A DNA stretch of 64,000 nt from Hahella chejuensis KCTC 2396 (GTDB lineage Bacteria; Pseudomonadota; Gammaproteobacteria; Pseudomonadales; Oleiphilaceae), in NCBI RefSeq assembly GCF_000012985.1, contig NC_007645.1, positions 4,610,581-4,674,580 of the forward strand, read 5' to 3'. The position numbers and the translations under genes were made by a program. This document shows positions 51,860 through 60,024 of the stretch, one piece after another. Below the pieces are notes generated by a model, which saw only the letters and a program-made list of their open reading frames with translations, had not been told where the DNA came from and made no database searches. Positions within the stretch are counted from its first letter, which is position 1, and every line of letters starts with the position of its first letter.

Positions 51860-52312
51860 TTACCACCCGCGAACCTGCTTTGCCATATAGTCAAAAAAGC
51901 TTCCAGACAAATCGCTTTCCTCCGGTGGTACGTCATAAGCCCAATAAGTGATTAGATATTCCCCTGTAGCCTCATCGAATGTTTCCATATCAATACAATC
52001 AAGATCTTCATCATAGCCGACATTTATTATCAAAAGATTTGGTGGAATACGCTCATTTTCTTCGACTTCTTCACGCCATAGCCGATTTATATTGATTATA
52101 TGATTCGGAGACTCAAAATCTGGGCCGATACTAGCTAGCCAATCACCATAGTGCGCAGATTTCTCACAAAATCGAATATGACTCTTAGGCAATGCACACC
52201 CAAAGTGCTCTTCAATTTTTGCCACAGACTCTGGTGTTGGTGGCGGAGCACTATTCAAATGTACATGGCGCTGAGCATCGTATTGTTGCGCCAGACGGTC
52301 GATTTTTTCCAT
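51860..52312 (-). CDS. SMI1/KNR4 (SUKH) family protein in a cassette
   Basis: This is a 150-residue cytoplasmic protein. The SUKH signature is visible: VAKIEEHFGCALPKSHIRFC, then GDWLASIGPDFESPNHIINI, LLIINVGYDEDLDCIDM and the end SGSFFDYMAKQVRGW. SUKH proteins commonly serve as immunity partners of polymorphic toxins. No toxin gene is adjacent. ATG 52312 is 4 bases from the attC 1 core; a longer frame to 52348 would begin inside attC. Confidence 0.75.
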   Translation of the reverse strand: MEKIDRLAQQYDAQRHVHLNSAPPPTPESVAKIEEHFGCALPKSHIRFCEKSAHYGDWLASIGPDFESPNHIININRLWREEVEENERIPPNLLIINVGYDEDLDCIDMETFDEATGEYLITYWAYDVPPEESDLSGSFFDYMAKQVRGW

Positions 52313-52315
52313 TAC

Positions 52316-52414
52316 ACGTAACGCCGCCATAAACGGCTGCCGAAGCAACGCGTAGGCAGTCCGGTGGAGGCTACACCTTTCGTGGCCGTAACGAATTTTA
52401 TGGCCTTGTTAAGC
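52316..52414 (-). repeat. attC recombination site 1
   Basis: Cores GCTTAAC and GTTACGT (minus strand). The arms GGCCATAAAA and TTTATGGC pair. 99 bases. The TAA stop of the upstream gene (52409-52411) lies in the core. Confidence 0.75.
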
Positions 52415-52738
52415 ATACTTGTCTCGACCTTCCCAGCTAGCCTTTACTGCGAAGCCGTGGAAATGGAGAAGAACCCCGCACCCCATTTCCTCACCATCAC
52501 TATACTGCTGCTCGCTATTCTCGAAATTCACATCACCGGAATAGTCGCAGCGACCAAAGCTGTGCCCATTTGCATTTAACTCATCCACAAGAGCCTCAAC
52601 AAAATCGACAAGAAACTTCGACAAGTTCTCACGCCCTTTATCCTTATTGGATTCATAGGCGTCACGAAGCCGGGAATTTATATATTCCTGCAAAGCTAAT
52701 ATCTTTGAGTAATCCCCAAGCTCTACTTTGTCTTCCAT
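52409..52738 (-). CDS. First cassette gene, hypothetical protein
   Basis: This is a 109-residue acidic protein from ATG 52738 (MEDKVELGDYSKILALQEYI), with GAGAAGG just upstream. The N-terminal half is helical; the C-terminal half is beta-rich with CDYSGDVNFENSEQQYSDGE and a terminal GFAVKASWEG. No family is recognised. It lies immediately after the simple core site GTTAAGC at 52754-52760, the proximal edge of the array. Confidence 0.6.
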   Translation of the reverse strand: MEDKVELGDYSKILALQEYINSRLRDAYESNKDKGRENLSKFLVDFVEALVDELNANGHSFGRCDYSGDVNFENSEQQYSDGEEMGCGVLLHFHGFAVKASWEGRDKYA

Positions 52739-52753
52739 GGCCTTCTCTTGTCT

Positions 52754-52760
52754 GCTTAAC
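52754..52760 (-). other. Simple integron core site at the proximal end of the array
   Basis: GTTAAGC on the minus strand fits GTTRRRY but has no partner core or paired arms upstream, so it is not an attC. It resembles an attI-type or secondary insertion site. It also supplies the TAA stop of the upstream gene. Confidence 0.5.
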
Positions 52761-53022
52761 ATTTGTATATCGCGCATGCGCGTTTTTCCATTCTAATATT
52801 TTGAAGATAGTTCCTCCAGCCCACTGATTCCAGTGTAAAAAACCCGAAAAGTAAAACCATCTCATTTTCTAAAAACCGTCCGTGCGCATATACACTTTCT
52901 TTGGGGGGCTCGTTATCACAACAAGCCAGATCCCAACTTATTGAATCAAAGCACTTTTCAGAACCAGTTTCCATTGAGGCCGAGAGCCTAACTCCAATTT
53001 CACAAACTCGGCATTTACTCAA
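52756..53022 (-). CDS. Small Cys-rich hypothetical protein at the phage/cassette junction
   Basis: This is an 88-residue protein beginning MSKCRVCEIGVRL (CxxC) with a further CC pair (DLACCDNEPP), suggesting metal binding. It starts 30 bases after the tail-tip gene stop and runs the same way, so it may be the last phage gene. Its stop codon is formed by the GTTAAGC core, so the original C terminus may have been replaced when the cassette array inserted. Function unknown. Confidence 0.5.
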   Translation of the reverse strand: MSKCRVCEIGVRLSASMETGSEKCFDSISWDLACCDNEPPKESVYAHGRFLENEMVLLFGFFTLESVGWRNYLQNIRMEKRACAIYKC

Positions 53023-53035
53023 ATCGCGCAGGCGT

Positions 53036-53054
53036 GAGGAGGAGCGCCCTCCTC
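53036..53054 (-). terminator. Hairpin at the end of the tail-tip gene
   Basis: A perfect 7-bp stem GAGGAGG / CCTCCTC with loop AGCGC overlaps the stop codon of the large tail gene. No T tract follows; it may pause ribosomes or stabilise the transcript. Confidence 0.35.
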
Positions 53055-56000
53055 AACCACAAAGATACTTACAAGAAATCAATCTCTCGTCGCTTCCCTC
53101 CTCTGTCCAGTTAATCGCCTCGCGGGCCTCCGCGATGGTGTAGCTGCGCAGCACGTCATCCTCCTGTCGCATGCCAACGCCGGGCCGGCTTGAGGTGACG
53201 ATGTAATCGCCTATCTCGATGTCGCCGCTTTCGCCACACACCAGGATCTGACCTTCCCCCAAGGCGTTCATGATGCCGGCGGTATACGTCTCCTCCAGCT
53301 CCGCAAACGCCTCGTCCGTCATGTCAAAGTGTTCCGGGTTAATGACGGTGGCGGAAACATAAACGCCCGCTTTGCCACGCTGGCGCGGCTTCAATGACAG
53401 GCGCACTTCATGCAGTACGTTGGATAAATCCCGGCGGTTGATGACCTCGCCATAGACCAGGATTTGTCCCGGCTTGGGATCACTGCCGGTACGCAATAAG
53501 CAATCGTGCGCGCCGGTGAAAGGACCATAGCCGCCAAAGTTGGCGTAAACCGCGTACTTGCTCCCCTGTGCATTCACCCCTACCCCGCCCGCACTGCTCG
53601 CCTTCACGCCAACGGATATCGGATCGTGCGACATGTTGAGCGCATAAATAGCGGGGCTGGTCCGTGCGGTCTGGGACTCATGCACCGCAAACAGAGGCAT
53701 GCCCGTATTCGATTGCGCCATGATCGCGACCGTATCATTGGAGTGCGCCAGTATGCCCGCCCGACGGTTCCCCGGGTTCTGGTTCCCCACCTGCATCACA
53801 TACTTGTCGCTTCCGAAAGGACATATGCCAATGGTCGCCAGCTCCTGGATCGATCCGTCTCCCTGATCCCCGTAGAAGTGGGCTTCATTGGTGGCCGAGG
53901 ACAAAACAATCCGCTTGCCGCCGCCGGCGGTCTGCATGGTGGAGCCCGTCACCGTGGCGCCGGTAATGCTGGTCCCGTTGATCGCGCCGCCAGTAATGGT
54001 GGTCCCCGTGATATGCGTCCCTTGGATGGTTCCGCCGCTGATCGTCGGCGCGCTCAGACTGACGCTCGCCGCCACGCTGGTGGCCAATACGTCCCCGCGC
54101 ACGGACAGCACGGAGCCGTTCCAGCTTAGGCAGTTATTCACCGCGCCGGCGTTCAGGACGAAGTGGCCGTTTCGGTCCATGTAGGTAGTGAAGCGGCTGC
54201 CGTTATGAAAGCCAAGGTAGTCCGCCGTCAGGTTCAGGCCCGGCGTAGCGCTATCGGAAAACCGTTGTGGAATGCCGGACACCTGTCCCCAGTCCGCCCC
54301 CTTGGTGGCGCCGTCCTGAATGCCTTGCAGCTTGCCGGCTTCCGTTGGGTTAATGGACGCCAAAGAACTGGGGCGATCCTGCAGGGACGCGTAGCCCTTG
54401 CTCCCCGGCGCGACGTGAATCTGACCGTAGACTTTGAACGCCGCCGCCGACTGATCCCAAATAGCGTATGAGCCGCTGCTTTGATCGCCCAGCAACACGT
54501 CGCCGTTTTCCCTGACCTCAAATATGGGCGCATTGGCGGCGCTCGCCTCCAGCACGTTGTAATAGCCGTCGCGTTTGAGCGGTCCCAGGATCACTTTGGA
54601 GCCGCCGTATTCGCTGACCACATTGCCGCGCACGATCAGGTTGTCGCCGTCGCTCAGTTCGCCCGCCGGGTTGAAGGCTTCCGTCTTGAAACTGAACTCC
54701 GGGGTCAACTCCCCGTCGCCGAACTCATCCGCGCCCAGCAACCGGAAATAATAGGTGGTGTCCGGCTGCAAGCCTTCATGGATAACCGGGTTGGTGTAGC
54801 CGTCATACACCAGGTTATCCGGACTGGGCGTAAAACCTTTCACCGTTGATCGGTAGACCTTGATGGATTTGAAATCCGGGTCGGTAATCTCCGTCAGATA
54901 GGTGCGCGCCGTGCTGATCCCGGCGACCGTATTGTTGACGGTTACCTTGGGCGCCGGGTTAGACACGCTGATAAACACCGCTTGTCCGGTCTGGTTCTGC
55001 TTCCCCCGAGGTCGCACGCTTAAACTGAACTCCCGGCTGGCGCCGTCCTCCAGGTTCATATTGCCCGTGTAGGTGTAGCTTCTGCCGGTAATGTACTCCC
55101 GCCGCACCTGCAGGCCCTTGTGGTAGATGGTTACCTCATAGAAGGCGAAGTGCGGCGGCTCCTGGTAGTTGGAGCCATAGTAAATATAGAAGTGCGCATC
55201 CCTGCCCATAAAGTGATTGGCCTCTTGCCCTCTATCCACCAGCATCACTTTGGGCGTCACCAGAGGCAAAGCCTCGCGCACGTCAGGCGAGCCAGTTTCA
55301 ATGCGCGAGACCGTGGCCGTCGCAGCGGCGTAGTTAGTGGAGCGTTTGCCCGACTTGCTCACGCCGAAGGCGCGGAAGTAATACGTCTTGCCATCGCTCA
55401 CCAGCTGCAGGGTCAGCTCCGGCGACGCCGCGCCCAGGTCCGTCCAGCCTGCGCCGTCCGCCCGTCGATACTGGAAGAAAGCGTGGCTATAGCTGGGATC
55501 GTCGGGCGGAACGGCGCTTAATTCCAGGGTAGAGATATTGCCGTCCGGCGTGCGCGGCGTATTCGCCGACTCCGTGACACTGATACGCAGCGGCTTTTTC
55601 GCCACCTCTTCCATGACAATGGGCGGTTGATAGCCGGACAGGATCTGCACCCGATGCCAGGACTCCGCCATATTGGGCGCCTGCCCGGTCGCTTTGGTCA
55701 GAAAGCCGCGCACGGCGTTCTCGCGCTCGGGTCCTAGATAGTTCCCCACGTAGGCGGAGGCGACTGCTTTATTGATCCCTTCAAAGGACGGGTCCCAGCT
55801 CGCGCCTACCGTGTCATTTTGATGCTTACGGCCTTGGATGAAATAGACGCCGTCCTGCACCGGGCTGACGCCATAGCGCGCCGTGCTGTTGCCCACGGTG
55901 ACGTTGGGCGGGTTGTATTTGCCGTCGACAAGGTAATACACCGCACCGGGCGCGCCGCCGGCGCCGCTGCCGGATTTGAGATAGGCTTTAGGGTCCATGT

Positions 56001-58296
56001 TCCCGCCGATCTGGCGCGGGCTGCCCAGTTCGCCATCCACGCCGCTGGTGTCCACCCGTCCGTTGGCGCCCAGGTCGATGCCGCGCGCCACCACCAGCAA
56101 TCCGGCGCCGCCTGCGCCACCGCGTCCGCCGGGTGTTTCTCCCTTATTGCCGCCGTAGCGGTTGACGGCAGCGCCGCCGCCATGGCCGCCGTTGCCGCGA
56201 ATATCCGCCGGCAAGCCCTGCAGGTGACCTTGCGCATCCACATTTAAATTAAGGTAAGCGACGTTATCCCGCGCGGCGCGGGCGTTGATGCCGCCGCGGT
56301 TGTTGGCGGATTCGAAGCGGCGACGGTCTCCCGATCCCAAACCGAAGACAATCCCGTCTCCCGCCACGGTGGAGCCGATACCGGTTAGGGAAACAGATTG
56401 TCCGCCAGCGGCTCCCGCGATGCCTCGGCCCTTGCCATCCAGGACGCCGTTGATCTGCAGAAAACCTTTGACCCGCAGTTGCACGTTGCCAGACAGAACC
56501 ACTGTCACGCCCGCGTCCACGGTTAAATCCCGGTCGCAGTAGTAAACGGACTGATGCAGGTCCGCCCCGCCATTCAGGCTTATGTCGCTGACGATACGCA
56601 CCTGCATATCAGTGACCAGCACTTTGCCCGGGAAGCTGGCCGCGTTGATCGCCACGCCGGCGGAGCTGTACCACGCATCCGGCAGCGCCGCGCCATTCTG
56701 ATCCGGCGGCAAGGCGCCCGCCGGCTGCGAGGAGCCCAGCAAGGCAAGCTTCACCCGCCCCGTCACCCAGTCCGTGGCGATCTGCTGGATTTCAAAGTTA
56801 CGGTCCAGGCGTCCGTCCGTCATGGAGCCGGTGTAATCCTGCACATGCTCCAGGTTAACGCGGACAATGTCGCCCACTTCCAGGTCGTGGTTGTCCATGT
56901 CGGCCACAACATCGAGGAGCAAAGGCGGCCCGGCGTAGGCGTCGCGCAAGGCGTCGAACTGATGCTTGATGGCGGAATAGGCGTGGCGGGAGCTGTGCAG
57001 GGTTTTAAACTTCAGCTCCTTTAAATCAGACGCGCCATGGGTGGCGATGGAGTCCGGGTCCACCAGCACGTTGGCGCGGCGGTACTCTTTTTTGTCCGGG
57101 TCATAATGCCAGTGGATAGCGATCTGATTGATGATCGCGCCCATGTCATGACGTAGCGCGTCCACCTTCAGCAGATTGCTGGCGTTAAGTTCTCTGACGT
57201 AAGCCCCGCTGGACATGATCGCCGTGCGACGACGCAGCCCCATTTCCCCATTGGCGTAGATCGGCGAAAACGCGCCCATCATCAACAGCAGTTGCTCTTC
57301 AATGAACTTCTTGCCGTCGATCTTGGTTTGCCCACGCACCACCGCCGGCAAGCCCTTGTCTGCGTCGGCCACATCCCAGAGGTCCGCGCCGATATTGATA
57401 AAGTCGGACGTGCGCACATATTGCGGATCGACGCCCAGGTGCCAGTGGTCTGGGTAGCGTTTGCCGGGATAGCCGTAAATATAACCGGTCAGCAATCCAT
57501 ACAGCAGCATGGGCGCCGGCTGCTCGATGTAGACATACTCTTCCACCTGCGGGGCGTTGTCGGCGTTGGTGTCCTCGGACTTTTTAACCGTCGCCACCAG
57601 ATGCTTGGTGCCCAGCGCGCCCCACTCACAGCCCCAAAAGGCGGTGGGGGTGGTGTATTTGTAACGCACGATGCAACCGTTGGGCATTTTGAGATAACCG
57701 ACGGTCCGGTTGGGCGCATCGGTAATGCCGCTGCCGCGCGGCTGGTAGACGGGCGCAAACCCTTCCGTCGAATAAACCTGAATCACGTCGCCATTACCTA
57801 CGGCTGACGCTAACAAGCCGACTTTTTTAACGTCGAAAATATCCTTACGCAGCGTCCGTTGCACATCGGCGCAACTAAACGAATAAACCCCGTCCAGGAA
57901 CTCGGCGTCCTCCACAATCTGCGTGGCCACCAGGACAAAGTCCGACCACGCCAAACCCCGCTCGCCGATCCAGACGCGCACGCGTTTTCCGCGCAGACCC
58001 TTACCATCATCCAGCTTGGCTTTTTGCAGTGCGGTCAGGTTGTGGTCCAGCGCCTCAAATTCCAGACTACCGATAGACGCCAAGCCTTTATCCGGCTGGA
58101 TTTTTTGCGATGTGCCGGACAAGGTGCGGGCGTTCAACACGCCGTCATACACCACGCCAGACAAACCCGTTACCGGGCCGCTGGTCAGATACACCACGTC
58201 CTCGTTGGCGCGGTCGAACGACAGCTCGACGACATAGACGGGCGACACGCTCTCGCCGCTCCAGGCGGAGACGAATTCGCTATTGCTTACTCTCAT
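53053..58296 (-). CDS. Phage tail-tip / central fibre protein, 1747 residues
   Basis: This large structural protein probably combines tail hub and fibre functions. Residues about 1-160 are an N-terminal hub-like domain (VYVVELSFDRANEDVVYLTS). Residues about 300-560 resemble J-type tail proteins (MDNHDLEVGDIVRVNLEHVQ). A Gly-rich region at about 670-830 (GGHGGGAAVNRYGGNKGE) precedes fibronectin-III-like modules at about 960-1300. A collagen-like turn repeat follows near 1465 (GGTIQGTHITGTTITGGAIN). The C-terminal chaperone or autocleavage-type domain ends GEGQILVCGESGDIEIGDY ... ISCKYLCG. It determines host binding. Confidence 0.85.
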   Translation of the reverse strand: MRVSNSEFVSAWSGESVSPVYVVELSFDRANEDVVYLTSGPVTGLSGVVYDGVLNARTLSGTSQKIQPDKGLASIGSLEFEALDHNLTALQKAKLDDGKGLRGKRVRVWIGERGLAWSDFVLVATQIVEDAEFLDGVYSFSCADVQRTLRKDIFDVKKVGLLASAVGNGDVIQVYSTEGFAPVYQPRGSGITDAPNRTVGYLKMPNGCIVRYKYTTPTAFWGCEWGALGTKHLVATVKKSEDTNADNAPQVEEYVYIEQPAPMLLYGLLTGYIYGYPGKRYPDHWHLGVDPQYVRTSDFINIGADLWDVADADKGLPAVVRGQTKIDGKKFIEEQLLLMMGAFSPIYANGEMGLRRRTAIMSSGAYVRELNASNLLKVDALRHDMGAIINQIAIHWHYDPDKKEYRRANVLVDPDSIATHGASDLKELKFKTLHSSRHAYSAIKHQFDALRDAYAGPPLLLDVVADMDNHDLEVGDIVRVNLEHVQDYTGSMTDGRLDRNFEIQQIATDWVTGRVKLALLGSSQPAGALPPDQNGAALPDAWYSSAGVAINAASFPGKVLVTDMQVRIVSDISLNGGADLHQSVYYCDRDLTVDAGVTVVLSGNVQLRVKGFLQINGVLDGKGRGIAGAAGGQSVSLTGIGSTVAGDGIVFGLGSGDRRRFESANNRGGINARAARDNVAYLNLNVDAQGHLQGLPADIRGNGGHGGGAAVNRYGGNKGETPGGRGGAGGAGLLVVARGIDLGANGRVDTSGVDGELGSPRQIGGNMDPKAYLKSGSGAGGAPGAVYYLVDGKYNPPNVTVGNSTARYGVSPVQDGVYFIQGRKHQNDTVGASWDPSFEGINKAVASAYVGNYLGPERENAVRGFLTKATGQAPNMAESWHRVQILSGYQPPIVMEEVAKKPLRISVTESANTPRTPDGNISTLELSAVPPDDPSYSHAFFQYRRADGAGWTDLGAASPELTLQLVSDGKTYYFRAFGVSKSGKRSTNYAAATATVSRIETGSPDVREALPLVTPKVMLVDRGQEANHFMGRDAHFYIYYGSNYQEPPHFAFYEVTIYHKGLQVRREYITGRSYTYTGNMNLEDGASREFSLSVRPRGKQNQTGQAVFISVSNPAPKVTVNNTVAGISTARTYLTEITDPDFKSIKVYRSTVKGFTPSPDNLVYDGYTNPVIHEGLQPDTTYYFRLLGADEFGDGELTPEFSFKTEAFNPAGELSDGDNLIVRGNVVSEYGGSKVILGPLKRDGYYNVLEASAANAPIFEVRENGDVLLGDQSSGSYAIWDQSAAAFKVYGQIHVAPGSKGYASLQDRPSSLASINPTEAGKLQGIQDGATKGADWGQVSGIPQRFSDSATPGLNLTADYLGFHNGSRFTTYMDRNGHFVLNAGAVNNCLSWNGSVLSVRGDVLATSVAASVSLSAPTISGGTIQGTHITGTTITGGAINGTSITGATVTGSTMQTAGGGKRIVLSSATNEAHFYGDQGDGSIQELATIGICPFGSDKYVMQVGNQNPGNRRAGILAHSNDTVAIMAQSNTGMPLFAVHESQTARTSPAIYALNMSHDPISVGVKASSAGGVGVNAQGSKYAVYANFGGYGPFTGAHDCLLRTGSDPKPGQILVYGEVINRRDLSNVLHEVRLSLKPRQRGKAGVYVSATVINPEHFDMTDEAFAELEETYTAGIMNALGEGQILVCGESGDIEIGDYIVTSSRPGVGMRQEDDVLRSYTIAEAREAINWTEEGSDERLISCKYLCG

Positions 58297-58415
58297 CAGG
58301 TTAGATGCCTACAAAGAATTTAAGGAGAGACGGAGCGCCAAAGCGTCCTGCAGGAGGCGAGGAGGTCAAATACTCCCGCACTTAGTCAAAAACTTTCTTT
58401 TATGTGATAGTGAAT

Positions 58416-58449
58416 AACGGTGCCCCCAGAAATCTGGAGGCACCGTTTT
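58416..58449 (-). terminator. Strong hairpin between moron gene and tail-tip gene
   Basis: The stem AACGGTGCC...CCAG / CTGG...GGCACCGTT has one mismatch and a 4-base loop. T-rich sequence occurs on both sides (TTTT on plus, TTATT on minus), so it may work in both directions. It lies 55 bases after the lipoprotein gene stop. Confidence 0.6.
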
Positions 58450-58503
58450 CATCTAAAAATGGTCTCGCATTTCAGAAATGCCGCTCATTTTAATATCAAA
58501 ATA

Positions 58504-59247
58504 TTATCTAACTTCTACCGTAGCTATTTTTATTGGCTGGGAAAAAAGATCCTCTCTTTTATATGTATCTTGATATTTTTTCAAAACACTACGAAATTCA
58601 AAATTGACAGTTTTTGTCGGAACTCCAGCAGAGTTCGTCTTTACAGGTATTTCATAGAATGATAGCTTCCAGACTCCTGGAATATTCATATCAAATGGCT
58701 TGTAGATAAGATATCCTGTTACTGTTCTATTTGGAAGAAGCTCAGTATTTTTACTAATTAACCTGATAATACCTTGATGGCTTATTAGTTTATCTGTTCC
58801 TGCACAAGGCCGCTCCTGCATCAGATATGAGGCAAGCTGCCCCTTATCAAGCATATCATATTGATTATCGGCAGGATCAAAAGCAGTAATAACCACAGAG
58901 TTCAAACGAATAACATGCCCTGTATTATTGGTTATTGACACTTTCTCCAACATCGTATCCTTCGGTATCGCAAGCTCATTTGTCAATTTCGGCTTGCCAT
59001 CAATACCGACAATTGGCAGCTGCGTTTCTCTATCGCAACTTTGCACTGGCAGATAGAATTCATCAGGCACATTTTTAAGGAAGTAACGCTCAATACTTAT
59101 ACCTGAATCAGTTTTCTTTGTTAAATCACCTTGAAATGGCTCAAAGTCAACTCTGGTTTTAACAAACGTAGAAGGCCCGCACCCAGATAAAACAAGCGAG
59201 AACATAATAGAAGAAACAACACCACGGACAATACGCACCACATCCAT
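58504..59247 (-). CDS. AT-rich phage-borne lipoprotein (moron)
   Basis: This is a 247-residue protein with a lipoprotein signal: a hydrophobic stretch and lipobox LSGC at residues 20-23 (SLVLSGCGPSTFVK). The mature domain is beta-rich with no recognised family (TMLEKVSITNNTGHVIRLNS). It interrupts the tail gene order, is much more AT-rich than flanking tail genes and has its own terminator. That is the profile of a lysogenic-conversion moron expressed from the prophage. A role in superinfection exclusion or surface change is a guess. Confidence 0.7.
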   Translation of the reverse strand: MDVVRIVRGVVSSIMFSLVLSGCGPSTFVKTRVDFEPFQGDLTKKTDSGISIERYFLKNVPDEFYLPVQSCDRETQLPIVGIDGKPKLTNELAIPKDTMLEKVSITNNTGHVIRLNSVVITAFDPADNQYDMLDKGQLASYLMQERPCAGTDKLISHQGIIRLISKNTELLPNRTVTGYLIYKPFDMNIPGVWKLSFYEIPVKTNSAGVPTKTVNFEFRSVLKKYQDTYKREDLFSQPIKIATVEVR

Positions 59248-59631
59248 ACTTCATCTCCTCCAGAAATCATTCAAATTAGACCACCATCTTCATTGATAGA
59301 AAAATTATCTTCCAGTGATCTGCAAATGTTAGCCCCGGTTTATGTAAACAGCAAAATTATTGCAACCCTCCCCAATACATCATCCAGCAAAAAAATACAC
59401 AAACACAAACCTTTCAAATACATTAATATAAAAATTAAAACAAACAACACAAATAGATATTTAGTTGAAAACAACAGATGCAATTCGTTTCTTATAACAG
59501 CATTCAAAAAACAACCAGATCAGGAATTACAGATATATAAAATAAGATAGTTAACAAATCAGCCCACAAACCCAATGTGAATTGCAAATAAAAACATACG
59601 CTCACCTTAAAAATCATATATATCCAAAGCT
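59248..59631. other. AT-rich non-coding region beside the moron
   Basis: About 380 bases, strongly A-rich on the plus strand. A plus-strand frame (59293-59550) is a Lys/Asn/Ile-rich low-complexity sequence without a ribosome site and is not accepted as a gene. The region probably holds the moron's own promoter. Confidence 0.5.
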
Positions 59632-60024
59632 TCAGACTAGCCTTACTTTAAAGGAGAAATGTAAATAATCGGTCGTCCCATACCTTTCCACGTTATATAC
59701 CACTGGATGAAGCATAGCTGTTTGAAGAAGCCCTGCTCCATCTCCCATCAAGTCAACCTTGAAACTCTCGCCCCCGCACACGGAGGCCAGGAATTCGTGC
59801 AGCTCTGCAATCTGATCCAGGTCGTCGGTGTACGCCGTTGCGATGTCATAGGTCTGGTCGAGGCGATGAAATAATGTCTTCGCCTTGCCGTTCAGGGCGA
59901 TGGTGGTGTGGGTTTCCGGTTGCGGCTCGTACTTGCAGCGGGTTAATTTCACATCCAGCCAATACAAGCCGCCCTCAGTGTGGTCCGGCTTAATCTGCCG
60001 CTTTGCTGTGTATTCGATATACAT
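59632..60024 (-). CDS. Phage minor tail protein
   Basis: This is a 130-residue protein directly after the tape measure; its ATG overlaps the tape-measure stop (TAATG). It has the beta-rich composition expected of a distal-tail or tail-tip adaptor (IEYTAKRQIKPDHTEGGLYW, SVCGGESFKVDLMGDGAG). No specific family is assigned. Position after the tape measure is the main evidence. Confidence 0.65.
   Translation of the reverse strand: MYIEYTAKRQIKPDHTEGGLYWLDVKLTRCKYEPQPETHTTIALNGKAKTLFHRLDQTYDIATAYTDDLDQIAELHEFLASVCGGESFKVDLMGDGAGLLQTAMLHPVVYNVERYGTTDYLHFSFKVRLV

Noticed and set aside
52761-52880. A further attC upstream of the first cassette
   Set aside because: The GTTAAGC core has no partner core or complementary arms within about 120 bases, so it is treated as a simple core site only.
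59293-59550. 85-codon plus-strand frame beside the phage lipoprotein
   Set aside because: Lys/Asn/Ile-rich low complexity arising from A-rich DNA, opposite to the direction of all surrounding phage genes and without a ribosome site.
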